Assembly: GCF_000422385.1 (NCBI RefSeq)
Contig: NZ_AULR01000001.1
Location: 456,032-520,031 of the forward strand
Source: Microbacterium indicum DSM 19969
GTDB lineage: Bacteria > Actinomycetota > Actinomycetes > Actinomycetales > Microbacteriaceae
Length of the DNA: 64,000 nt
Direction: 5' to 3'
Shown: positions 1 through 8,167 of the stretch, piece by piece
Layout: each line of letters begins with the position of its first letter
Position numbering within the stretch: position 1 is the stretch's first letter
Translations under genes and position numbers: made by a program
The notes under the pieces: generated by a model
What the model was told of the DNA's origin: nothing
Database searches by the model: none
Seen by the model: the letters and a program-made list of their open reading frames with translations, nothing else

Positions 1-583
1 CGGCCGCGCGGGGGGCAGATCCCCGCGCGAAGGACGGCCCTCGCGCGGGCACGCCTCATCAGCAGGACTGGTCACCCCAGCCAGAGACTTCAGTGAGGGA
101 TCCTCTCACCCTCGCGAGTGGCCGCGCGAAGGGCTCCGCCCGACGGCCACACGCCGCTCACGCGGCCATATGGCGAGGAAACGGCCGCGCGGGGGCACAT
201 CCCCGCGCGAAGGACGGCCCTCGCGCGGGCACGCCTCATCAGCAGGACTGGTCACCCCAGCCAGAGACTTCAGTGAGGGATCCTCTCACCCTCGCGAGTG
301 GCCGCGCGAAGGGCTCCGCCCGACGGCCACACGCCGCTCACGCGGCCATATGGCGAGGAAACGGCCGCGCGGGGGCACATCCCCGCGCGAAGGACGGCCC
401 TCGCGCGGGCGCCCCTCATCAGCAGCAGCAGGACTGGTCACCCCGGCCAGAGACTTCAGCGAAGGATCTTCTCGCCCTCGCGATTGGCCGCGCGAAGCGA
501 CCCGCCCGACGGCCACACGCCGCTCACGCGGCCATATGGCGAGGAAACGGCCGCGCGGGGGGGGCAGATCCCCGCGCGAAGGA
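1..583. repeat. Tandem array of ~180-bp intergenic units
   Basis: Copies lie at about 1-180, 181-360, 361-546 and a partial one at 547-583. Copies 1 and 2 are nearly identical over 180 bp; copy 3 carries a 6-bp AGC-type insertion near 421 and scattered substitutions. Each unit holds GC-rich inverted repeats such as CCCGCGCGAAGG facing CCCTCGCGCGGG. The array may continue beyond the left edge. Open frames of 100-240 codons cross it only because the period is a multiple of three and the DNA is GC-rich; I do not call a gene here. Confidence 0.93.
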
Positions 584-609
584 GGTCGCACCCGCGGCCG
601 GCCGCGCGC

Positions 610-999
610 TCAGCGGCGCCGGAGGCGCGAGTTCTCGCCGAAGAGCGACGCGTAGATGCCGACGAGGGCGCGCCATCCGATGAGGAACAGCCCCAGCACC
701 AGCAGGGTCACGATGCCGAAGGAGATCGCGAAGCCGCCGCCCGTCGCGACCCGCAGGATCAGCCCCGCGACGACGGCGAAGAGCCACACGAGCACGCCCG
801 CCGGCCACATGCCCGCAGGCCGGCGCCAGGCGCGCGCGACGAGCCATCCGATCACCGCGCCCGCCGCGAACGGCCACGCGACGCCGAGCAGGCCCGCGAT
901 CGTGAAGCCTCCCTCGTGCGTGCGCATGCCGATGGCGGAGAAGAGCACGACCAGGACGAGGTCGGTCACGAGGGCGAGGATCCAGGAAGAACGGCGCAC
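610..999 (-). CDS. DUF3054 family membrane protein
   Basis: A small integral membrane protein of 129 residues with four predicted helices (about 7-25, 34-54, 67-86 and 91-112) and a basic C-terminal tail ending SRLRRR. Length, helix pattern and the W-P-F-A-A-G / G-W segment after helix 2 fit the DUF3054 family, which has no known biochemical role. The start is a GTG preceded by a weak AGG. It is divergent from the histidine phosphatase, with only 16 bp between the two starts, so the promoters overlap. Its 3' end lies about 26 bp from the repeat array. Confidence 0.82.
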   Translation of the reverse strand: MRRSSWILALVTDLVLVVLFSAIGMRTHEGGFTIAGLLGVAWPFAAGAVIGWLVARAWRRPAGMWPAGVLVWLFAVVAGLILRVATGGGFAISFGIVTLLVLGLFLIGWRALVGIYASLFGENSRLRRR

Positions 1000-1003
1000 G
1001 ACC

Positions 1004-1009
1004 TAAGCT
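1004..1009 (+). promoter_or_regulatory. -10 box TAAGCT, leaderless promoter
   Basis: TAAGCT lies 6 nt before the ATG at 1016 with no ribosome binding site between, the geometry of actinobacterial leaderless promoters. Confidence 0.55.
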
Positions 1010-1015
1010 TGGCCC

Positions 1016-1639
1016 ATGCCTGCTGAGCGACTCCACCTCGTCCGCCACGGCGAGGTCGACAACCCCCGGCACCTGCTCTACGAGCGGATCCCCGGGTACC
1101 ACCTCAGCGAGGCGGGTCGCGCGATGGCGCGGTCGGCCGCCGAGCACGTCCGCGCGCTCGACCGCCCCGTGACGAGCCTCGTCCGCTCGCCGCTCCTCCG
1201 CACGCGCGAGTCGTCCGAGCCGTTCGCCGAGATCTTCGGCCTGGATCCCGTCGACGACGAACGCGTCATCGAGCCCTGGAACCTCTTCGCCGGCAAGCGC
1301 ATGAAGAAGGCCGTCCTCAACCCCCTCAACTGGCCGCTGCTGCGCAACCCGCGCACGCCGAGCTGGGGCGAACCGTACGCCGAGATCGCCGCCCGCGTCC
1401 TCGCCGCGATGGCCGACGCGTGGGATGCGGCCGACGGCGGAGACGTCGTCATCGTCGCCCATCAGTCGCCGATCTGGATCGCGCACCTCGCGATCGCGGG
1501 CGAGCGGCTTCCGCACTCGCCCCGCAGCCGCCGCTGCGCCCTCTCGAGCGTGACGAGCTTCGAGCGCGGCCCCGAGGGCTTCTTCGAGGTCGGCTACGCC
1601 GAGCCCGCCGCGACCGGAATCGACCTCGGCGCGGTCTGA
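1016..1639 (+). CDS. Histidine phosphatase family protein
   Basis: A member of the phosphoglycerate mutase-like histidine phosphatase superfamily, 207 residues. The N-terminal signature LVRHGE (residues 8-13) supplies the nucleophile His11 and Arg10; the second catalytic histidine is in VIVAHQSPIW (His149). The substrate cannot be read from the sequence: family members act on sugar phosphates, nucleotides or phosphoproteins. No signal peptide is visible, so it is cytoplasmic. It is apparently transcribed alone from a leaderless promoter and converges on the DedA gene, whose stop lies 7 bp away. Confidence 0.9.
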   Translation: MPAERLHLVRHGEVDNPRHLLYERIPGYHLSEAGRAMARSAAEHVRALDRPVTSLVRSPLLRTRESSEPFAEIFGLDPVDDERVIEPWNLFAGKRMKKAVLNPLNWPLLRNPRTPSWGEPYAEIAARVLAAMADAWDAADGGDVVIVAHQSPIWIAHLAIAGERLPHSPRSRRCALSSVTSFERGPEGFFEVGYAEPAATGIDLGAV

Positions 1640-1646
1640 GACCCGC

Positions 1647-2306
1647 TCAGCGCGCGCGGCGCTCCCGCAGGACGGCGCGGATCCGCACGAACAGGAACAC
1701 CGCGACGGCGAGCGCGACCACGACGATCACGACGTTCTGCGCGATGTCCATGTATGGCAGGATCACGTGCCACGCGGATCCGAGGTACCACCCGATCAGC
1801 ACGAAGACCGTGTTCCAGATGAGGCTCCCGATCGCGGTGTAGAGCAGGAAGCGCCACAGCGGCATGCGCACGACGCCCGCGGGGATCGAGATCAGGCTGC
1901 GGAAGATCGGGATGAACCGCCCGAAGAACACCGCGAGCCCGCCGCGCCGCTCGAACCAGGCGACGGTCCTGTCGATGTCGTCGGCCTTGAGCAGCGGGAT
2001 CCGGGCGAACAGCCAGCGCAGGCGCTCGATCCCGACGAGGGCGCCGATCCAGTAGAGCGCCAGAGCACCGACGACCGAGCCCGCCGTCGCGAACGCGATC
2101 GCGACCCACACGTCGAACTGGCCCTCGTGCGCCGCGAGACCCGCCGCGGGGAGGACGGCCTCGCTCGGGATCGGCGGGAAGATGTTCTCGAGCGCGATCG
2201 CGATCCCGACGCCCGCGGGGCCGATGATCCCCATGAGCGACACGACCCAGTCGACGAGCGCGGCGAGCCAGGAGGTTCCGGTCGCGGCGGCGGAGGCGAG
2301 GATCAC
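1647..2306 (-). CDS. DedA family membrane protein
   Basis: Polytopic inner-membrane protein of 219 residues. It carries both DedA hallmarks: FPPIPSE (residues 43-49) on the first re-entrant segment, and FGRFIPIFRS followed by PAGV on the second. DedA proteins (UptA type) have been shown to act as undecaprenyl-phosphate translocases and also affect membrane homeostasis; the role here is inferred from family. The GTG start overlaps the DUF368 stop in a GTGA, so the two are translationally coupled. The last third has a hydrophobic helix and an Arg-rich tail. Confidence 0.93.
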   Translation of the reverse strand: MILASAAATGTSWLAALVDWVVSLMGIIGPAGVGIAIALENIFPPIPSEAVLPAAGLAAHEGQFDVWVAIAFATAGSVVGALALYWIGALVGIERLRWLFARIPLLKADDIDRTVAWFERRGGLAVFFGRFIPIFRSLISIPAGVVRMPLWRFLLYTAIGSLIWNTVFVLIGWYLGSAWHVILPYMDIAQNVVIVVVALAVAVFLFVRIRAVLRERRAR

Positions 2307-3223
2307 GAGGCCCTCCGCGCGATGGCCTTCTCGGCGCCCATGAGCCCGATGACGACGGCCGCGCCGACGACGGCGAGGAGGATCGGGAGGAACGGATCCG
2401 TCGGCGCCGCGAGCCCGCCGTCCGCGGTCTGCCACGGCCACAGCGCGCGGAGCGAGCCGATCATGAGACCGACCATGACGAGCAGCGTCCCGCGGCGGAC
2501 GCGGCGCAGCAGCACGCGCAGGATCGAGACGATGACGGTCAGGCCGATGAGGGCGCCGATCGCGAAGGTCCCGATGTAGCCGAGGTCGCGGTCGTGCACG
2601 GCGTTCAGGGTCGGCGCATAGAGCCCGAGCGCGAGGAGCAGGAACGAGCCCGAGAGGCCCGGCACGACGAGCGCGCACACCGCGAAGGCGGCGGCGATCA
2701 CGATGATCCACCAGGCGGGATCCTCCTGGTCGGATCCGCCCGCGAACCCGACGGCCCAGAACGCGATGATCGCCGGGACCACCACGAGGAGGACCTCGCC
2801 GATGATCGGGACGCCCGCGCGGCGCTTCGGCGCCATCTGGTACGGGACGGCGATGCTCACCGCGACGAGTCCGAGGAACAGCCCGCGCGACTCGACGGGG
2901 AACGCCTCGACGAGCGCGACCACGGGGCCGGAGGCGAAGAGCACCGCGACCAGCATGCCGACGACGGCGGGCACGACGAGCCACCACTCGACCTCGCGCA
3001 TCCTGGCGGCGAAGCCGGCCCGGCGATCGGGCCCCTTCACGAGGGCGAGGAGGGCCCCTCCGAGCGCGGACGCCGAGTCGAGCGCGCGCTCGTACACGCC
3101 CGTCACGAGGGCGATCGTCCCGCCCGAGATGCCGGGCATGAGCTCGGCGAGGCCGATGAGGAACCCGCGGACGAGATTGAGCGGGGACTGCTGGGCGCGG
3201 GCGCGCACGAGGACGTCGGTCAT
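2303..3223 (-). CDS. DUF368 family membrane protein (PopT-like)
   Basis: A polytopic membrane protein of 306 residues with eight or more hydrophobic segments and the family signature LMPGISGGT (PGISGGT at residues 30-36). DUF368 proteins (PopT) have been reported as undecaprenyl-phosphate translocases; the function here is inferred from that. The start was set at the ATG at 3223, preceded by GGAAGAGG, and not at a longer in-frame ATG at 3373 that would add a Pro/Arg-rich, non-membrane leader. It overlaps the downstream DedA gene by 4 bp. Confidence 0.9.
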   Translation of the reverse strand: MTDVLVRARAQQSPLNLVRGFLIGLAELMPGISGGTIALVTGVYERALDSASALGGALLALVKGPDRRAGFAARMREVEWWLVVPAVVGMLVAVLFASGPVVALVEAFPVESRGLFLGLVAVSIAVPYQMAPKRRAGVPIIGEVLLVVVPAIIAFWAVGFAGGSDQEDPAWWIIVIAAAFAVCALVVPGLSGSFLLLALGLYAPTLNAVHDRDLGYIGTFAIGALIGLTVIVSILRVLLRRVRRGTLLVMVGLMIGSLRALWPWQTADGGLAAPTDPFLPILLAVVGAAVVIGLMGAEKAIARRAS

Positions 3224-3340
3224 CTGCCTCTTCCGGTCGTGGATCGCCCTCGACACTACCGACGCGATGCGTCCGGGTCCCTGGGGATGACCGGAGTCTC
3301 CGTCCGGCGGCTGGCCCCGGGGCGGACGCATGCGCGCGGA

Positions 3341-3346
3341 TAGAGT
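3341..3346 (+). promoter_or_regulatory. -10 box TAGAGT, leaderless promoter of FUSC gene
   Basis: TAGAGT ends 6 nt before the GTG at 3353; no Shine-Dalgarno sequence is present. It fixes the GTG as the start. Confidence 0.55.
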
Positions 3347-3352
3347 GGGTGC

Positions 3353-5008
3353 GTGACGAACCGCGATCCCCACCCGACCTCGTCACTGCCCCGCGTCCGC
3401 CCGCGCTTCGACGTCTGGCCGTCGCTCCGGGGCGCGCGCGTGCCGCGCGACAACTGGTGGGTGCGCTCGCTGACGGTCCTCGTCACGGGCGCCGTCGCCC
3501 TCGCGGGCCTCGCGATCGCGGGCCACGTCGAGTGGATCTCGTACACGCTCCCGGGCACGATGGTCGCGATCTTCGGCCACGCCCTGCCCTATCGGCAGCG
3601 GATCCGCACGATGACCGGCTACGCGATCCTCCTCACCCTGGGGTGCGGCCTCGCGATGGCCGTTGCCGTCGTCGTGCCGGGCACTCTCTGGCGGATCCTC
3701 GTCGCCTCTCTCCTCGCGACCGTCATCAAGGTCGCCCACGAGGCGTCGCGCGTCGGCCCGCCGTCGGTCATCCCCGTCTTCCTCGTGACGGCGCTCGTCT
3801 TCACGCCGCAGGAGTGGGCGACGCTCCCGCTGCACACGGGACTCGTGGCGGCGGGCGCCGTCATCGCCCTCGCGGTGCTGCACGCCCCGGCGCTCCGCCG
3901 CCCGCACGGGCCCGAGCGCCGTGCCGTCGCGACGGCCGTGCTCGCGGCGATCCCGCTGCACGAGGACCCCTCGTCGCACGCGGCGCGCGACGCCCTCGCG
4001 ATCGCGATCGCGAACGCCGCGCGGATGTCCGAGATGGCGAAGCGCACGCCCGAGCTCACGGCGCTCGAGGAGCACATCATCAGCGCCGAGCGGGTGCTGT
4101 CGGATCCGTCGCTCGGATCACCCGAGCGCGCCCGCGCCGACGCCCGCGCGATCGAGCGCGACAGGGATCTGCCCGAGCCGCTCCTGACCGAGGCCGAGCG
4201 CCGCGAGCTCGACGGCGTCCGGATCGAGCGCGCGTCGCCGCACGCGTTCGCGGAGCGCCACCGGATCCTCGCGGCTTTCCACCCGCGCTCCGCGTCGATG
4301 CCGTTCTTCTGGCGCACGCTCGTCGGGACCCTCGCGGCCGCCCTGATCTCGTTCGCGCTCGGGGCGGATCGCCCGTTCTGGGCGATCACGACCGTCGCCG
4401 TGATCCTGCAGCCGACGCTCCAGCTGACGTGGCGGAAGGCGCCCGCCCGCGCCGTCGGGGCGCTCCTCGGCGTCGGGGCGTTCGCGCTGCTCGCCCCGCT
4501 CGCGCGCACCGACGTGCTCGTGACGGCGCTCCTCATCGTCGTCCTCGGCGCCGCCGTCGAGGCGTTCATCGTGCGCAACTACGTCGTCGGCCAGCTCCTC
4601 GTGACGCCGATGGCGCTCCTCATCTCGGAGCTCGGCAGCAGCGCGCCCGTCGCCGAGCTGACCCTCGAGCGCCTCGTCGACACCGTCGTCGGCGTCGTCG
4701 TCGCGCTCGCGGTCTCGTTCCTGATCCGCAACCGCCACGTCCGCCTCCGCGCCCGCGCCGCCGTCGACCGGCTCGACGCCGCCGTCGACGCCGCCGAGCA
4801 GCTGCCCGCCACGACGGGCGCCGTCACGATCCTCCGCACGCGGCGCGAGCTCGTCCGGGGGCTCGGCGCCGTCGCGTCGTCGGTGCGCGACGCCGACGGC
4901 GAGTGGTGGTCGCCCACCCTCGACCGCGCCCACATCATCGCGGTGCGGCGCCGCGCGCACCAGGCGCTCGCCGACCTCCCCCGTTCATCCGGATCCCCCG
5001 AATCCTGA
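3353..5008 (+). CDS. FUSC family membrane transporter
   Basis: A 551-residue protein of the fusaric-acid-resistance / aromatic-acid exporter (FUSC) superfamily. It shows the typical duplicated plan: an N-terminal membrane bundle (about residues 40-170), a central soluble helical region with charged sequence (about 180-310), and a second membrane bundle (about 320-470) starting with the conserved [19 protein letters not shown] stretch, then a helical C-terminal tail. The presumed role is export of organic acids or other small amphiphiles; the substrate is unknown. The gene is divergent from the DUF368-DedA operon and is followed by aspS in the same direction after 55 bp. Confidence 0.88.
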   Translation: MTNRDPHPTSSLPRVRPRFDVWPSLRGARVPRDNWWVRSLTVLVTGAVALAGLAIAGHVEWISYTLPGTMVAIFGHALPYRQRIRTMTGYAILLTLGCGLAMAVAVVVPGTLWRILVASLLATVIKVAHEASRVGPPSVIPVFLVTALVFTPQEWATLPLHTGLVAAGAVIALAVLHAPALRRPHGPERRAVATAVLAAIPLHEDPSSHAARDALAIAIANAARMSEMAKRTPELTALEEHIISAERVLSDPSLGSPERARADARAIERDRDLPEPLLTEAERRELDGVRIERASPHAFAERHRILAAFHPRSASMPFFWRTLVGTLAAALISFALGADRPFWAITTVAVILQPTLQLTWRKAPARAVGALLGVGAFALLAPLARTDVLVTALLIVVLGAAVEAFIVRNYVVGQLLVTPMALLISELGSSAPVAELTLERLVDTVVGVVVALAVSFLIRNRHVRLRARAAVDRLDAAVDAAEQLPATTGAVTILRTRRELVRGLGAVASSVRDADGEWWSPTLDRAHIIAVRRRAHQALADLPRSSGSPES

Positions 5009-5022
5009 TCAGGCGGGCCGGA

Positions 5023-5028
5023 TAGGAT
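5023..5028 (+). promoter_or_regulatory. -10 box TAGGAT of aspS
   Basis: TAGGAT lies 36 nt before the GTG of aspS. A T-rich stretch and a strong AGGAGG (5051-5056) follow, so this transcript would have a leader with a canonical ribosome binding site. Confidence 0.5.
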
Positions 5029-5063
5029 CGCTGGGTCCCGTTTTCTCTCAAGGAGGATCCTCC

Positions 5064-6836
5064 GTGCTCCGCACTCACTCCGCAGGCTCGCTGCGCGCGA
5101 GCCACATCGGTCAGACCGTCACCCTCACGGGGTGGGTCGATCGTCGCCGCGATCACGGAGGAGTCGCGTTCATCGATCTTCGCGATGCGTCGGGCATCGC
5201 CCAGGTCGTCATCCGCGACGAGGAGACCGCGCACCCGCTGCGCAGCGAGTTCGTCCTGAAGGTCACGGGCGAGGTCTCGGCCCGTCCCGAGGGCAACGCG
5301 AACGCCAACCTCCCCACGGGCGAGGTCGAGGTCATCGCGACCGCGGTCGAGGTGCTCAACGAGTCGGCGCCCCTCCCGTTCCAGGTGTCGACGGCGCTCG
5401 ACGGCCAGGAGACGATCGGCGAGGAGACCCGCCTCAAGCACCGCTACCTCGACCTGCGCCGCCCGGCCCCCGCCGCCGCGCTGCGCCTGCGCTCGAAGGC
5501 CTCGCAGGCCGCGCGCTCGGTGCTCGACCGCCACGAGTTCGTCGAGATCGAGACGCCCACGCTGACCCGCTCGACGCCGGAGGGCGCCCGCGACTTCGTC
5601 GTGCCGGCCCGCCTCAACCCCGGATCCTGGTACGCGCTCCCCCAGTCGCCGCAGCTCTTCAAGCAGCTGCTCATGGTCGCGGGCATGGAGAAGTACTACC
5701 AGCTCGCCCGCAGCTACCGCGACGAGGACTTCCGCGCCGACCGCCAGCCCGAGTTCACGCAGCTCGACATCGAGATGAGCTTCGTCGACCAGTACGACGT
5801 CATCGCTCTCGGCGAGGAGATCGTCAAGGCCCTCTGGGCGCTCATCGACGTCGAGATCCCGACGCCCATCCGGCGCATGACGTTCGCCGACGCGATGCGG
5901 CTCTACGGGTCCGACAAGCCCGACCTGCGCTTCGGCAACGAGATCGTCGAGCTCGCCGAGTACTTCGCCGAGACCCCGTTCCGCGTGTTCCAGCAGGAGT
6001 ACGTCGGATCCGTCGTCATGCCCGGCGGCGCCGCCCTCCCCCGTCGCCAGTTCGACGCGTGGCAGGATTGGGCGAAGTCGCGAGGCGCGAAGGGCCTCGC
6101 CTATGTCACGTTCGCCGAGGACGGCACGCTCGCCGGCCCCGTCGCGAAGAACCTCTCCGACGCCGAGCGCGAGGGCCTGCGCGAGGCGACCGGCGCGCAG
6201 CCGGGCGATGCGGTGTTCTTCGCCGCGGGGAAGACGTCGGAGGCGCGCGCCCTGCTCGGCGCCGCCCGCGTCGAGATCGCCAAGCGCACGGGCCAGATCG
6301 CCGAGGGCGACTGGGCGTTCGTCTGGGTCGTCGACGCCCCGCTCTTCAAGCCGACCGGCGAGGACGACGACGTCGACCTCGGCCACTCGGCCTGGACCGC
6401 CGTGCACCACGCGTTCACGTCGCCGAAGCCCGAGTGGATCGACTCGTTCGAGGAGAATCCGGGCGAGGCGCTCGCCTACGCGTACGACATCGTCTGCAAC
6501 GGCAACGAGATCGGCGGCGGCTCGATCCGCATCCACCAGCGCGCCGTCCAGGAGCGCGTGTTCGACGTCATGGGGATCGGCGAGGCCGAGGCGCAGGAGA
6601 AGTTCGGCTTCCTGCTCGACGCGTTCCAGTTCGGCGCCCCGCCGCACGGCGGCATCGCGTTCGGCTGGGACCGCGTCGTGTCGCTGCTCGCGGGCGTCGA
6701 CTCGATCCGCGAGGTCATCGCGTTCCCCAAGACGGGCAACGGCTTCGACCCGCTGACCGCGGCCCCCGCCCCCATCACCCCCGAGCAGCGCGCCGAGGCC
6801 GGCGTCGACTTCGTCCCGGAGGACGAGGAGGCGTAG
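5064..6836 (+). CDS. aspS: Aspartate--tRNA ligase, possibly tRNA(Asp/Asn) type
   Basis: Class II aminoacyl-tRNA synthetase, 590 residues, the bacterial length. The N-terminal OB fold contains [11 protein letters not shown]; motif 2 is the [18 protein letters not shown] region, the GAD insertion follows, and motif 3 is [10 protein letters not shown] near residue 530. His31 in the anticodon-binding domain matches the residue reported in non-discriminating AspRS (Leu in the discriminating E. coli enzyme), so it may also charge tRNA(Asn), with amidation by GatCAB. That needs gatCAB elsewhere in the genome. The GTG start has AGGAGG 7 nt upstream. Confidence 0.97.
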   Translation: MLRTHSAGSLRASHIGQTVTLTGWVDRRRDHGGVAFIDLRDASGIAQVVIRDEETAHPLRSEFVLKVTGEVSARPEGNANANLPTGEVEVIATAVEVLNESAPLPFQVSTALDGQETIGEETRLKHRYLDLRRPAPAAALRLRSKASQAARSVLDRHEFVEIETPTLTRSTPEGARDFVVPARLNPGSWYALPQSPQLFKQLLMVAGMEKYYQLARSYRDEDFRADRQPEFTQLDIEMSFVDQYDVIALGEEIVKALWALIDVEIPTPIRRMTFADAMRLYGSDKPDLRFGNEIVELAEYFAETPFRVFQQEYVGSVVMPGGAALPRRQFDAWQDWAKSRGAKGLAYVTFAEDGTLAGPVAKNLSDAEREGLREATGAQPGDAVFFAAGKTSEARALLGAARVEIAKRTGQIAEGDWAFVWVVDAPLFKPTGEDDDVDLGHSAWTAVHHAFTSPKPEWIDSFEENPGEALAYAYDIVCNGNEIGGGSIRIHQRAVQERVFDVMGIGEAEAQEKFGFLLDAFQFGAPPHGGIAFGWDRVVSLLAGVDSIREVIAFPKTGNGFDPLTAAPAPITPEQRAEAGVDFVPEDEEA

Positions 6837-6846
6837 GCAGGTCTCC

Positions 6847-6891
6847 CACGAAGAGGGCGGCGGATCCATCGGATCCGCCGCCCTCTTCGTG
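6847..6891 (+). terminator. Terminator hairpin downstream of aspS
   Basis: Perfect 21-bp inverted repeat (arms 6847-6867 and 6871-6891) with a 3-nt loop, 10 bp after the aspS stop. There is no long T tract after it, as is common in high-GC actinobacteria. Confidence 0.85.
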
Positions 6892-6932
6892 TTCCCGCGG
6901 GGCCGAAACATGATGGTCACACGTAGTTAGCA

Positions 6933-6958
6933 CCCTAAACCTTAGGGCGTTCTAGATT
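6933..6958 (+). promoter_or_regulatory. Nit1C promoter with palindromic operator
   Basis: A perfect palindrome CCCTAA-ACC-TTAGGG (6933-6947) lies just upstream of a -10 box TAGATT (6953-6958). The -10 is 6 nt before an ATG at 6965 that is in frame with the radical SAM gene. A repressor bound to the palindrome would cover the -35/-10 spacer. The binding protein is not encoded next to it. Confidence 0.6.
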
Positions 6959-7043
6959 CGCCGCATGACCCCATCGCCGACCGCCCGCGCATCGTTCCGC
7001 GAAACAGGATCTTCTCCCGCGGCAACGCATTCGCATTCCGAAC

Positions 7044-7059
7044 GAAACCATTCCGAAAC
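7044..7059 (+). promoter_or_regulatory. GAAAC direct repeat with 11-bp spacing (GlnR-like half sites)
   Basis: GAAAC at 7044-7048 and again at 7055-7059, separated by 6 nt. The spacing resembles actinobacterial GlnR boxes, which would suit a nitrogen-starvation cluster, but only two half-sites are visible and they lie downstream of the predicted -10. Confidence 0.25.
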
Positions 7060-7081
7060 ACCCGGCTCGTCAACTGGGTGC

Positions 7082-8167
7082 ATGACAGAAGCAGCGACGA
7101 GCACCACGGACCGCGTCTCCACCCGCGTCAGCCTCGCGCTCCTCGGCGTGCGCAGCGACGCCCCCGTCCGCCGGACCGGCGGCGCCGGCCCGAGCGACGA
7201 CGGGCACTTCGTGATCGACGGCGCGGGCGCCGCCATCCCCCTGAACCCCGCGAGCCCGTACGTCATCAGCCCCCGCGGCCGCCTCACGCTCGACGGCGCC
7301 GACCTCGGCCTCGACGTCTCGCCCATCGCCCGCCCGCGCTTCTACGACCTGCAGACGGCTGACGGCGTCGCCTACGACAAGATCGCGAAGATGCACGGGA
7401 ACAACGTGCTCGCGACGACGGTCGTCCAGACCTGCGTGCGCTACGACGAGAGCGAGCGGTGCCGCTTCTGCGCGATCGAGGCGTCGCTCGCCGCGGGCTC
7501 GACGATCGCGGTCAAGACGCCCGCGATGCTCGCCGAGGTCGCCGAGGCGGCGGTCCGCCTCGACGGCGTCACGAACATGATCATGACGACCGGCACGTCG
7601 AACGGCTGGGACCGCGGCGCCAAGCACCTCGCGCGCTGCGTCCGCGCCGTCAAGGAGGCGGCGCCCTCGATCGAGATCCAGGTGCAGTGCGAGCCGCCGG
7701 CCGACCTCCGCGCGATCACCGACCTCTACGAGGCAGGCGCCCGTTCGATCGGGATCCACGTCGAGTCGATGGACGACGCCGTCCGGGCGAAGTGGATGCC
7801 CGGCAAGTCGCGCGTCTCGATGGACGAGTACCGCGGCGCGTGGCGCGAGGCCGTGCGCGTCTTCGGATGGAACCAGGTCTCGACGTATCTGCTCGTCGGA
7901 ATGGGCGAGGATCCCGACGAGCTCGTCGAGGGCGCCCGCGAGCTCATCGACATGGGCGTCTACCCCTTCGTCGTGCCGTTCCGCCCGCTCAAGGGCACGC
8001 TCGCGACCGACGTCGACCACGTTCCCGCACCCGATCGCCGGGTCCTGAACGGCGTCACGGCGCGCGTCGCGGCGCTGCTCCAGGCCGCCGGCATGCGCGG
8101 CGAGGACCAGCGCGCGGGATGCGCGGCCTGCGGCGCGTGCAGCGCCCTGCAGACGGCGGGTGCCTGA
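7082..8167 (+). CDS. MSMEG_0568 family radical SAM protein
   Basis: First gene of the Nit1C cluster, 361 residues. The likely Fe-S ligands are Cys118, Cys127 and Cys130, a CX8CX2C spacing instead of the canonical CX3CX2C. A second cysteine group CAACGAC (347-353) near the C-terminus could bind another cluster. The middle is a TIM-barrel-like stretch (IQVQCEPPADLRAI, IGIHVESMD). The reaction is unknown; in Pseudomonas the homologous cluster is needed to use cyanide as nitrogen source. The start is uncertain: an in-frame ATG at 6965 sits next to the promoter, but codons 6965-7081 have only about 56 percent GC3, unlike real coding sequence here. Confidence 0.88.
   Translation: MTEAATSTTDRVSTRVSLALLGVRSDAPVRRTGGAGPSDDGHFVIDGAGAAIPLNPASPYVISPRGRLTLDGADLGLDVSPIARPRFYDLQTADGVAYDKIAKMHGNNVLATTVVQTCVRYDESERCRFCAIEASLAAGSTIAVKTPAMLAEVAEAAVRLDGVTNMIMTTGTSNGWDRGAKHLARCVRAVKEAAPSIEIQVQCEPPADLRAITDLYEAGARSIGIHVESMDDAVRAKWMPGKSRVSMDEYRGAWREAVRVFGWNQVSTYLLVGMGEDPDELVEGARELIDMGVYPFVVPFRPLKGTLATDVDHVPAPDRRVLNGVTARVAALLQAAGMRGEDQRAGCAACGACSALQTAGA

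Noticed and set aside
93..1026. Open frames of 100-240 codons on both strands across the repeat array
   Set aside because: They follow from a 180-bp period divisible by three and lack of AT-rich stops; all frames stay open, the products are Arg/Ala-rich low-complexity, and they run antisense into the DUF3054 gene.
3224..3373. Longer start for the DUF368 gene at 3373
   Set aside because: It would add 50 Pro/Arg-rich residues and overlap the FUSC start; the ATG at 3223 has a ribosome binding site and the family length.
6910..6930. Tiny leader ORF (Met-Met-Val-Thr-Arg-Ser) before the Nit1C promoter
   Set aside because: It lies upstream of the predicted -10 box, so it would not be on the transcript, and it has no ribosome binding site.
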